From Verrucomicrobiota bacterium (lineage in GTDB: Bacteria > Verrucomicrobiota > Verrucomicrobiia > Verrucomicrobiales > Akkermansiaceae): 64,000 nt of DNA. The notes under the pieces were generated by a model, which made no database searches, was not told where the DNA came from, and saw only the letters and a list, made by a program, of their open reading frames with translations. The translations under genes were made by a program, and so were the position numbers. Shown here piece after piece: positions 36,144 to 44,098 of this stretch (positions within the stretch are counted from its first letter, which is position 1; each line of letters starts with the position of its first letter). The stretch is from assembly GCA_017301995.1 (NCBI GenBank), contig JAFLEH010000027.1, positions 1-64,000 on the forward strand, in the 5' to 3' direction.

Positions 36144-37943
36144 TCACGAATCGGTTTCATCGGCAGCCGCCGAAAGGTGGCGGAACCAGAAGAACCACAG
36201 CCCAAGGCAGGAGCACGCCAGGCACAGACCTGCGATGGCAGCGGAATCCCAGCGGCGGAAGACCAGCATCATGCCGGTGAGGAACAGGGAGATCTGCATC
36301 GGGATGGCGAAGCAAAGCGCGGTCAGATCGCGCAGGTTCTCGCGGTTCACGTTGGCGCGCCGTTCGGCGGAGAGTTCGTCGCGGAAGCGTTTCCACAAGC
36401 CGAACGGTCTTGTTAGTTGATAGAAATGGCGCAGCGTTTCCGGGTCGGTTGGCCGGGTGGCGAGACTGACCCCGACCGAAGCCGCGAGCGCCGCGCCATT
36501 GCCGGCGGCGAACAGGGCGTAACCGGTGATGTCGGGCGCGGCTAATTTCACTCCGATCGCGGTGGCCATGCCCACGGCGGCGCCCGCGGCAAAACCCCAG
36601 CCGTTGTAGCGCGGCCAATACCAGCGCAGGATTTGGGGAACGAGCAACCCGGAGGCGATGCCCATCATGGTCAGGTCCCAGATTTCGTTCATGTTGCGCA
36701 CCAGAAAGCTGAGTCCGGTGCCAACGGCCAACAGCGCGACCGTGGCCAGTCGGCTTTGGACGATCATCGCGCGCTCGCCCGCCGCGGGGCGCATTAACCC
36801 CTGATAGATGTCCTTCACCCAGTAGGCCGCGCCGGCGTTGACCGTGGCGGCTGCGGTGGAAAGCGCCGCCGCGAAGAAGCCGGCGAGCACCAGACCCTTG
36901 ATGCCGACGGGCAGATAGGCGTGGAGCACGGTGGGCAGCACCAATTCCGGATCGGGGATGGTGTTTCCCTGGGCAATGTGGCGGATTCCTAACAACGCGA
37001 TCGCGCCGGTCATCGGCCAACGGAACGCGAGCAGCCCTATCCACAGTAGTGAGGTGAGTCCGGCCTCGCGGTCGCTGCCCGAGGCGAAATACCGTTGCGC
37101 CATGTAACTGCTCGCACCGCCGAATCCCTCAAGCATGGCCTTGAAGAAGTAAAACCCGACCGCCACGCCGAACAGGTTGAAAGTGGCGTAGTTTCCGGTG
37201 AAATCGAAGCCCCCTGCCGGTATCAGTGCGGACCATTCGCCAAAAGTCGTCGCGCGCATGCCGCCTTCACCGCCAACGCCGGGGACCGGCACCTGGATGA
37301 TCTGGTCCACCGCCATTCCTGGCACGGTGTGGAGTGCCAACCCAACCACGATCAGGCAGATCAGGAGAATCAACCCGGCCTGGAACACATCGATCCAAAC
37401 CACGGCGCGCAATCCGCTGGCCACGGTATAGAATCCCGCCAGAGTGACCATCGCCACCGCGGCGATCCGCCAGTCGAGGTTGAGGAAACCGGCGGCGAAC
37501 TTGCCGGTGGCGAGAGCGAAGAAGCTGATCAGCGCCAGGGTGAGGATCAGGCTGGTGACCGCGCTGACGAACCGCGCGGCATCACCCGCGCGGCCGCGAC
37601 CGAAGCGGAGGCTCATCCACTCGGCGAGGGTCATCACCTGGCCGCGGCGGTTCCATTTTCCCATGAACACCATGAGGAAGGCCATCACCAGCACGATGCC
37701 GCCGCGCAGTTCGACGAAGAATCCTCCGGTGCCCAGGGCGAAAACCAGCGCCGTGCAGATCATCGTGCCGGAAATGTCGATGTTGCCGGCCATGCCCGAG
37801 GCGCCGAGCGCCCACCACGGCAGCTTGCGGCCGCCGAGGAAAAATCCGTCGATGTCACGGGCGGACCGCCGTTGGAAATAAAGCCCTCCCAGAATGATGG
37901 AGATGGCGTAAAGGCAGAGGATCAGAATGTCGGCGGCATGCAT
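36144..37943 (-). CDS. Sodium:solute symporter (SSS family)
   Basis: Inner-membrane transporter of 599 aa with about 13-14 predicted membrane helices. It begins MHAADILILCLYAISIILGG, followed by the SSS hallmark sequence GFFLGGRKLPWWALGASGMAGNIDISGTM. YFASGSDREAGLTSL and GFFAAALSTAAATVNAGAAYW (Na2-site helix with Ser/Thr) are also characteristic. Members import sugars, sugar acids or other solutes with Na+. It is the only transporter in the window and lies between the SDR and DUF1080 genes, so it probably imports the monosaccharide released outside. No TonB-dependent (SusC) transporter is present, so how oligosaccharides cross the outer membrane is not explained here. Confidence 0.9.
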   Translation of the reverse strand: MHAADILILCLYAISIILGGLYFQRRSARDIDGFFLGGRKLPWWALGASGMAGNIDISGTMICTALVFALGTGGFFVELRGGIVLVMAFLMVFMGKWNRRGQVMTLAEWMSLRFGRGRAGDAARFVSAVTSLILTLALISFFALATGKFAAGFLNLDWRIAAVAMVTLAGFYTVASGLRAVVWIDVFQAGLILLICLIVVGLALHTVPGMAVDQIIQVPVPGVGGEGGMRATTFGEWSALIPAGGFDFTGNYATFNLFGVAVGFYFFKAMLEGFGGASSYMAQRYFASGSDREAGLTSLLWIGLLAFRWPMTGAIALLGIRHIAQGNTIPDPELVLPTVLHAYLPVGIKGLVLAGFFAAALSTAAATVNAGAAYWVKDIYQGLMRPAAGERAMIVQSRLATVALLAVGTGLSFLVRNMNEIWDLTMMGIASGLLVPQILRWYWPRYNGWGFAAGAAVGMATAIGVKLAAPDITGYALFAAGNGAALAASVGVSLATRPTDPETLRHFYQLTRPFGLWKRFRDELSAERRANVNRENLRDLTALCFAIPMQISLFLTGMMLVFRRWDSAAIAGLCLACSCLGLWFFWFRHLSAAADETDS

Positions 37944-38029
37944 GGTGATGATCGGAAACGGTGTTTGTTAGAGCGAGCGGACGGATGCGGTTTTCCCATG
38001 TCGGGAGTTCGGGATTCGGACGGGATGGA

Positions 38030-38737
38030 TCATGGAGTGTTGGCGGGTATCGGTTGGACACGGATATTGCGGAAGGCGACGATTCCGTGATCCCCCTGCA
38101 GGCGGAGCGGGCCGTTTGGCGCCTCATTGAGGCCGCTGCGGGTGGTTCCTAACAGCGCGATGTTCCGATGCACGACGTTTCCGTTATGGATGACTTTCTC
38201 AAACCGGGCGTTGGCGGTCTTGCGGCCCTTGGCGTCGTAACGCGGGGCGCGGAAGACGATATCAAAGGTTTGCCACTCGCCCGGGGGAAGGGCGGCGTTG
38301 ACCGAGGGCGAGTGGCCTCGGACATTCGCGTTGCGGACCCATTCCGGATAGATGCCGCCGCATTCGATGCCGGGATATTTGTCTTTGGCCACGCCATGGC
38401 TGTCGTAGATCTGGATTTCATAGGCTCCCATGACATAGACGCCGGAATTCGAGCCCGCCGGGATGTTGAACTCGACATGGATTTGGGCATCGGCATGCGG
38501 CTCCTTGCTCAGCAGATAGGCCGCCTTGCCCCCGGACAGGAAAACACCGGTGCCAGGAGTGGTAACGAACTGTTTCGGGTTCCTGGGATCGAGTTTCACC
38601 GAGGCCACCTCGGTCCAGCCGTTGGCGGGCTGCCATGCGACGGCGTGCGGTTGCGGGGAATCCTCGCCCCGGCTGGGACCGGCGAGCCGGATGGATGTCA
38701 GGATGATGGCGGTGGCGACGAGTTTGGTGCGGGACAT
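38030..38737 (-). CDS. 3-keto-disaccharide hydrolase (DUF1080) family protein
   Basis: Protein of 235 aa. The frame is open to 39103, but that part overlaps the Gfo/Idh/MocA gene; ATG 38737 gives a signal peptide (MSRTKLVATAIILTSIRLAG) and a normal-length protein. It is a single DUF1080 (PF06439) lectin-like jelly roll: DAQIHVEFNIPAGSNSGVYV, EIQIYDSHGVAKDKYPGIEC, GGIYPEW, GEWQTFDIVFRAPRYDAKG and GPLRLQGDHGIVAFRNIRV. Family members cleave 3-keto-glycosides made by Gfo/Idh/MocA-type oxidoreductases. Such an oxidoreductase lies 32 bp upstream, so a two-step oxidise-then-cleave branch is likely. Confidence 0.87.
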   Translation of the reverse strand: MSRTKLVATAIILTSIRLAGPSRGEDSPQPHAVAWQPANGWTEVASVKLDPRNPKQFVTTPGTGVFLSGGKAAYLLSKEPHADAQIHVEFNIPAGSNSGVYVMGAYEIQIYDSHGVAKDKYPGIECGGIYPEWVRNANVRGHSPSVNAALPPGEWQTFDIVFRAPRYDAKGRKTANARFEKVIHNGNVVHRNIALLGTTRSGLNEAPNGPLRLQGDHGIVAFRNIRVQPIPANTP

Positions 38738-38769
38738 GGCGGTTGGTTGGCGAAAGCTGGAATCAGGGG

Positions 38770-40059
38770 TTATTGCGGCGGGACCTTTTCCCAATTGCGG
38801 CTGGCGCGGGACCGCAGGGCATCGGCTTCCGGATCGTTGATGAAACCCTCGGTTTCCGGATTCCAGCGGAGCTTGCGGCCGAGGCTCATGGCGATGCTGC
38901 CAAGATGCAGCGTGGTGCAAAGCCGCTGGAGGTCTTCGGCGGGATAGGTTGTCGGTCGGCGGCTGATCACACAATCGAGGAAATTGCGATGCTCGCGCGG
39001 CGGACGCGGCCAGAACTTGCTGGCGGCGGGGTCGATCCTGGTGTGGAGCAAGGCCATGTCGCTGGCCTCGAACGGTCCTTCCCAACCGCGGTTGCCGATC
39101 CATCCCTTGTCGCCTTCGAATCGCAACAGCACGCCGTTGCCGTTGACTTCCATGTCCACGCCGTTGGCGTAACGGTAGCGCAGATTGAAGCGCGTCGGCA
39201 CGTCCGTTAGCGCGTCCTTCGGGGTCTCACCGTGGCCTTCGACATCCACCGGCCCGGTTTTCTCGGAGCCGTTCGCCACTTGAGCGGTATCGATCAGGTG
39301 GGCGCCCCAGTCGGTTAGCTTGCCGCCCGAGTAGTCCCGGATCATCCGCCATCCTTCGGAACTTACCCGCACCGGGTCGTATGGCCGCCAGGGGGCGGGG
39401 CCAAGCCACAGGTTGTAATCCATGCCGGCCGGCGGCGTGGATGGATTTTCCTTTTTGAAAACAACCCCCGGAGGCAGACCCACCTTGATGCGGCGCAGGG
39501 TGCCGATCACGCCGTTGCGGACCAGTTCGGCCAGAAGGTGGTAGCGGGTCAGCGAGCGGTCCTCCAAGCCGGTTTGGAACACCGCCTTGCGGGCTTCCAC
39601 CGCCTTCGCCAACTCCCGGCCCTCCGCGATGGTTAGAGTCGGTTTCTCGCAAAACACGTCCTTGCCGGCTTCGAGCGCCAGCAGGCTGATAGGCACATGC
39701 CAGTGGTCGGGTGTGGAGATGACCACCGCGTCGATGGATTTGTCGGCGATGATTTCGCGGAAGTCCGCCACCGCCTTGCAGGCATCGTCCTTGTAGGCGG
39801 CGTTCACGGCCTGTCGCGCTCGTTCGCGGCGGTCGGCGAACACATCGCAAACGGCCGCCACCCGCGCCGCGGGCTCGTTGAGGAATGATTTCAAGTTCAC
39901 GCCGAATCCGTGGCTGCCGACACCAATGCAGCCGAGAGTGATTTGTTTCGACGGAGCGGTGGCGCCGAACAAACGGGAAGGAAGCAAGGCCGGCGCGAAA
40001 CCGGTGGCGATGATGGCGGCGAGCGCCTCACGGCGGGTGCGGGTTTGAATCGGAGACAT
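38770..40059 (-). CDS. Gfo/Idh/MocA-family oxidoreductase with Tat-type signal
   Basis: Protein of 429 aa from ATG 40059; an upstream TTG (40080) is the only alternative. The N-terminus RTRREALAAIIATGFAPALL is twin-arginine-like, as in many exported Gfo/Idh/MocA proteins of Verrucomicrobia and Planctomycetes. The Rossmann domain shows LGCIGVGSHGFG, VVISTPDHWHVP and the diagnostic CEKPT (Glu138-Lys139-Pro140). The C-terminal domain has DYNLWLGPAPWRPYDP and GGKLTDWGAHLIDTAQ. It would oxidise a sugar hydroxyl, possibly C3, with bound NAD(P) that is loaded before export. The pairing with DUF1080 supports 3-keto-glycoside chemistry. Confidence 0.9.
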   Translation of the reverse strand: MSPIQTRTRREALAAIIATGFAPALLPSRLFGATAPSKQITLGCIGVGSHGFGVNLKSFLNEPAARVAAVCDVFADRRERARQAVNAAYKDDACKAVADFREIIADKSIDAVVISTPDHWHVPISLLALEAGKDVFCEKPTLTIAEGRELAKAVEARKAVFQTGLEDRSLTRYHLLAELVRNGVIGTLRRIKVGLPPGVVFKKENPSTPPAGMDYNLWLGPAPWRPYDPVRVSSEGWRMIRDYSGGKLTDWGAHLIDTAQVANGSEKTGPVDVEGHGETPKDALTDVPTRFNLRYRYANGVDMEVNGNGVLLRFEGDKGWIGNRGWEGPFEASDMALLHTRIDPAASKFWPRPPREHRNFLDCVISRRPTTYPAEDLQRLCTTLHLGSIAMSLGRKLRWNPETEGFINDPEADALRSRASRNWEKVPPQ

Positions 40060-40146
40060 ATTTGGCAGGGCGATTGGCAACTCAACTGGATTTCCGGGCG
40101 ATACGACCGGTCCGGCACGGTTATTCCATCCGGAAATCCATGGTTG

Positions 40147-41550
40147 TTATTTTCGGTCGAAGACGAACCACTCGAGGCTGAACAGATCCGGGCGGGCGGA
40201 GTCGGGCGCGGCGGCGCGGGCCACCAGCACGAGCGAGTGCACGCCGGAGACCGGCTTCACCGCCGACTTGTGGATGGCGAAGGCGGTGGAGCCGTCCGAT
40301 GGAGCGAGATCGCAGGTGCCGATCAATTCGCCATCGGCCTTGTCGAGCCGAAGCTCGAGTTTGGCCGCGAGGGCTTTCCCCCAGGTTTTGCAGGTGAAGC
40401 GGACCGCCTTGCGGTTGGTGAAATCGAAATCGCGGTAGGTCATGGTGTCGCCGTCCTTGACGAAGGCCAGGTCCTCGACGATCACGCCGCCGGTGTTGCG
40501 GGACATGACGCGCACATTGCCGCTCATCTGGCAGGCGCGGGCGGCGTCCATGCGCAAGAGCGGGTTGAGCGGACCGTCGGCCCCCATGGTGGTCATGGGG
40601 ACTTCGGGGATGGAGCCGTCCGCCTTGAAGCTGATGGGTTCCACGCAGGCCTTGCGCATGGAGGGCCCGCCATGGGTGGGACGGTGATAGAAAACATACC
40701 ACTTGCCATTGATTTCCGCGATGCAGCCGTGGTTGTTGACGATGTGGGGCGCGCTGCCGGTGTTGTCGATGATGACTCCGCGATAGGTGAACGGCCCCAT
40801 TGGCGCGGTGGCGGTGGCGTAGGCGAGGCACGCGCAGCACCCGCGGCCGTGGCGACCGCCTTGGGCATAGACCAGATAATAGATTCCGTTGCGCTTGCGG
40901 ATCGAACTGCCCTCGTTGAACCAGTGCTCCTTCGTTGCCAGCGTGGCGTCGGGTTGCTCGGCATACGGGCTGTTGTTGTGGATCAGAACGCCTTCCTTGA
41001 TCGAGGAGCGGTCGATGTCGAGCATGTCGGGTGTGAGTTTCGCGACCTTGCCGTTGCCTTGTCCCCAATAGAGGTAGCCTTGTCCGTCGTCGTCGATGAA
41101 GACGGCCGGATCAATGCCCGTCACACCCGCGAACTTGCGTCCGTTGACGAACGGGCCGTAGGGGGATTTCGCGGTGGCAACCCCTTCGTCCTCGCCGCCG
41201 TCGGCCAAGCAGTAATACAGGTAGTAGGTGCCCTTGCGCTCGATGCAGTCCGGCGCGTAGAGGATTCTGTCGGTGTAGGAGGTCTGCTTTCCCGGACCGG
41301 CGGTGGCGAAGGAAAGCAGGTCCAGGTCCCAGTGCTTGAGGTCGGGGGACGACATCACATGATAGGCTCGCGAGCACCAGGTGTTGCCGGGCTCGTCGCG
41401 CGAGCCGTAGAGATAGACGCGTCCGTCGGGCATCTGGCGGACCTCGGGATCGGCGATGCAAACGCCGGGCGGGCAGAGCGGATTGAGCGCGTGAGCCGGA
41501 GCCAGACCCAGCAGAAGCGACGGCAGAATTGCGGTGGTGGGGTACTTCAT
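40147..41550 (-). CDS. Glycoside hydrolase family 43 protein with C-terminal CBM-like domain
   Basis: Protein of 467 aa with signal peptide MKYPTTAILPSLLLGLAPAHA. Five-bladed propeller with the three GH43 acidic residues: Asp34 in IADPEV (base), Asp147 in GIDPAVF (pKa modulator) and Glu213 in FNEGSSI (acid). CIAEINGKWYVFYHRPTHG is a conserved GH43 segment. Residues ~325-467 form a CBM6-like beta-sandwich (VEDLAFVKDGDTMTYRDFDF). Family activities include arabinofuranosidase, xylosidase and galactosidase; sequence does not choose among them. It is 16 bp downstream of the unknown TIM-barrel-like protein. Confidence 0.92.
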   Translation of the reverse strand: MKYPTTAILPSLLLGLAPAHALNPLCPPGVCIADPEVRQMPDGRVYLYGSRDEPGNTWCSRAYHVMSSPDLKHWDLDLLSFATAGPGKQTSYTDRILYAPDCIERKGTYYLYYCLADGGEDEGVATAKSPYGPFVNGRKFAGVTGIDPAVFIDDDGQGYLYWGQGNGKVAKLTPDMLDIDRSSIKEGVLIHNNSPYAEQPDATLATKEHWFNEGSSIRKRNGIYYLVYAQGGRHGRGCCACLAYATATAPMGPFTYRGVIIDNTGSAPHIVNNHGCIAEINGKWYVFYHRPTHGGPSMRKACVEPISFKADGSIPEVPMTTMGADGPLNPLLRMDAARACQMSGNVRVMSRNTGGVIVEDLAFVKDGDTMTYRDFDFTNRKAVRFTCKTWGKALAAKLELRLDKADGELIGTCDLAPSDGSTAFAIHKSAVKPVSGVHSLVLVARAAAPDSARPDLFSLEWFVFDRK

Positions 41551-41566
41551 GGTTTGTTGGAAAGGT

Positions 41567-44077
41567 TCACTTGCCGAGTTTCTCCGATTTGACGGCCTGC
41601 CAATAGGTCAGGTGGAAGCGGACGGAGGTATTGTCGTCCGCCGCAGCTTTGACGGTGAGCTTGGATTCGCCCTGGGGAAGGGTTGGGGCGTCTTTGATGC
41701 GGGCGTCGGCGATTTTGTTGCGGTTGCCGTCGGCGACGAAGGCTCCGGTGCCGTTACACACGAGCATTTGGCCCTTGTTGATTTTGGTGGCGCACTGGAT
41801 TTCGCCACCGTTTGGCAGGTTGATGACGCAGCCATTGACCGGAGCATCGAAACGCAAAGTGAATTGCAATGCTTGGGATTTGCCCGCATTGGAAAGCGTG
41901 GCCGTCCACGAGTCTGACACCGTCATTTCCCTGAGGTGATGGAGCGTGAAGGACAGTGGTCCTTCTTTCGCGAGGTGGAATTTCCATTCCGGATCACGGA
42001 GCGCTTCTCTTTGCTCCTTGGTGAAAAGCCGCTTTTCGCGGGCCTCCTGCCAGGCGGCGAAGGCTGTGAAAATCGCGTTCTTGTCGCCGGTGGCGTCGAT
42101 GCCCTTTTGGTCGCAGCCCAGGGCGAACGTGGCCTCCCAGCCGACGGCTTTTGCCATCAGGTTTTCGGCGTCGTAGAGCGACCAATTGGCGTGCCATCCC
42201 TGGATCCCGAAGGTGCCGGGGAACCAGCAGGCCTGGAAGGCGTTGCCGATGTCCTTGCCCTCGGTGGCGCGTTTGCCGGTGAACGAGTTGAACATGTTGT
42301 TGCCGCCGCCGAGGTCGCAGACGTTGAGATAGGCCCAGGCTCCGCCGAAAATGTTGGAACCGGTGACCCGCGGCCATTTGCCGGTCTTGGCGTGGTAGCC
42401 CTCGAACAGGCGGCGGTTGAACACGTTGAACGCGTAGTAACCGTGGTTGGTGTAGGCCATCACCTCGTAGCCGTCGTAGTTGATGGTATCCATGCCGTTG
42501 CGGACCATCAGGTCCACGTAGTCATCCGCATAAGCCAACATGAGTTTCATGTCCGGGACGAAGCCGTTGTAACAATTCTGCTGGAGTTTCACCAGTTCCT
42601 CGCCGGCCTTGTGAGCGGCTGCCTTGGAGGCGTGGCCCCGTTTCACGCCTTTCAGAAGCCACGGCGCGGATTCGCTGATGCCATCGTAACGCATCATCTC
42701 TCCGCCCACGCGCAGGTAGTTGGAATCATCACCGCGCGGCCAGGTTCCTTTCTCCGCGAGAAACGAAGGGTCGGTGACTTCGATCTCCGTGTCATCCGGG
42801 GAAATGTCCTTGGCGAGCTTGGTGCGGCAGATGGTCTGGAGGTTCTCGCTGGGAACGGGCGTGACCGAGTTGGAGATGCCGCCCTGGAGGAACATGCAGA
42901 GCGTGTGCAAGCCGCCGTGGGTCAGGCCTTGCTTGTGGCACATGCCGGCGAATTCCTTGTAGGGAATGCTCTTTCCACCGTGATTGACCTGGCCGACCCA
43001 GGTCGTGGGCAGGGTCGAATAGAACTCGCCGGTGTCGCGGGAGATGTCCTTGAAGCCCATCGCTTTGGTGTATTCGATAGCTTTGTCAACCGGCCCGCTC
43101 CAATAGATGGTGGGCCGGGCGGCGGCGGGATCGCGCACCCATTTGCCGTCGCGGTCGGTGACGTAGGGGAGCTTTTCGCTTTTGAAGATCGAGCGCAGTG
43201 TTTCGATGCCGGAATCATCCGGGCAGGCGTAGAGCGCGACGGAGGATCCGATGAAATCCACGCCGGGGAGCGGATCGCTCGTCATGTGGCGCGGGCGGGA
43301 GCGCGGGAAGCCGGGCAGCAACGAATAGTGGTGCACATAACTCTTCCGGCGGTCGCGGGAGTAGTAGGAAAGCGTCGAGCCGAACTCCGGCCTGAGTTTG
43401 GCGCCGCTGCCGAACACCTGATTGAAGTATTCCTCCGGGTGCGAGTAAAAGGCCACATCGTTCACGCCATCGCCGCCGATGTTGAACCATTGGCCCTCCT
43501 TGTATTTGTCGGGAAGCGGAAACTTCCCCGGGTCGGGCGAGTGGATGTAATAGCCCATCTGATAGCAATCGCCCTCCTCGACCGCTCCGGGGATCGTGTT
43601 GTCGTCCAAGCCATACATGCCGATGGCGAAGTCCCGGTCGCGCACCACGCCGATGATGTCGCCGATTTTTCCCGAAACCGTCGTGTTGAGCGGTCCCCAG
43701 ACGACGGCATCGACCGCACCGCGCGGTTCGAGGGCGACGAGCTGGAAGCGGAAGTAGTCGCCCTTGGAGCCGGCGCTGACGGTCGCCGCCGCGCCGTTGG
43801 AAAATCTCAGGGTAAACTGGTGTTTGGCCGCATCATACACCGCGGCTGTCGGTTGGATCAACTCGTGGTTTGGCTTGCCGTTCTCATGCAGGCTCAGCAA
43901 CGAAGAGGGGTGGCCCTTCGGGCTGTATTCCTTGTTGGAAGCGGTGGACTTCAGCGAGGTGATGAACCCGCGGTCGTCCACAAGCAATGTGGCGTGGCGT
44001 GTTTGCAGGATTTGCTCCGCGCCGGCTCCGGTGAGCGCGGCGAGCAGGGTGAGCGCGGTGGTCAGACGGCGGTTCAT
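41567..44077 (-). CDS. Large exported protein, putative TIM-barrel glycosidase, unknown family
   Basis: Protein of 836 aa with signal peptide MNRRLTTALTLLAALTGAGA. An N-terminal beta-rich domain (~20-290, LLVDDRGFITSLKSTASNKEYSP) precedes a barrel-like region (RPTIYWSGPVDKAIEYTKAM, KEFAGMCHKQGLTHGGLHTL). A beta-hairpin insert (SNYLRVGGEMMRYDGI, GVKRGHASKAAAHKAGEELV) comes next, then MDTINYDGYEVMAY, where the Asp is placed like a clan GH-D/GH31-type nucleophile. A C-terminal beta domain ends the protein. I do not recognise the family. Position between GH43 (16 bp) and the 1006-aa protein (21 bp) and the signal peptide support a glycan-degrading role. No catalytic assignment is proven. Confidence 0.65.
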   Translation of the reverse strand: MNRRLTTALTLLAALTGAGAEQILQTRHATLLVDDRGFITSLKSTASNKEYSPKGHPSSLLSLHENGKPNHELIQPTAAVYDAAKHQFTLRFSNGAAATVSAGSKGDYFRFQLVALEPRGAVDAVVWGPLNTTVSGKIGDIIGVVRDRDFAIGMYGLDDNTIPGAVEEGDCYQMGYYIHSPDPGKFPLPDKYKEGQWFNIGGDGVNDVAFYSHPEEYFNQVFGSGAKLRPEFGSTLSYYSRDRRKSYVHHYSLLPGFPRSRPRHMTSDPLPGVDFIGSSVALYACPDDSGIETLRSIFKSEKLPYVTDRDGKWVRDPAAARPTIYWSGPVDKAIEYTKAMGFKDISRDTGEFYSTLPTTWVGQVNHGGKSIPYKEFAGMCHKQGLTHGGLHTLCMFLQGGISNSVTPVPSENLQTICRTKLAKDISPDDTEIEVTDPSFLAEKGTWPRGDDSNYLRVGGEMMRYDGISESAPWLLKGVKRGHASKAAAHKAGEELVKLQQNCYNGFVPDMKLMLAYADDYVDLMVRNGMDTINYDGYEVMAYTNHGYYAFNVFNRRLFEGYHAKTGKWPRVTGSNIFGGAWAYLNVCDLGGGNNMFNSFTGKRATEGKDIGNAFQACWFPGTFGIQGWHANWSLYDAENLMAKAVGWEATFALGCDQKGIDATGDKNAIFTAFAAWQEAREKRLFTKEQREALRDPEWKFHLAKEGPLSFTLHHLREMTVSDSWTATLSNAGKSQALQFTLRFDAPVNGCVINLPNGGEIQCATKINKGQMLVCNGTGAFVADGNRNKIADARIKDAPTLPQGESKLTVKAAADDNTSVRFHLTYWQAVKSEKLGK

Positions 44078-44098
44078 GCGGGATGGGGCGTGGGAGGA

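Noticed and set aside
37095..38090. 331-codon plus-strand ORF
   Set aside because: It is antisense to the SSS symporter; His/Glu/Gln-rich sequence reflects the complement of hydrophobic codons.
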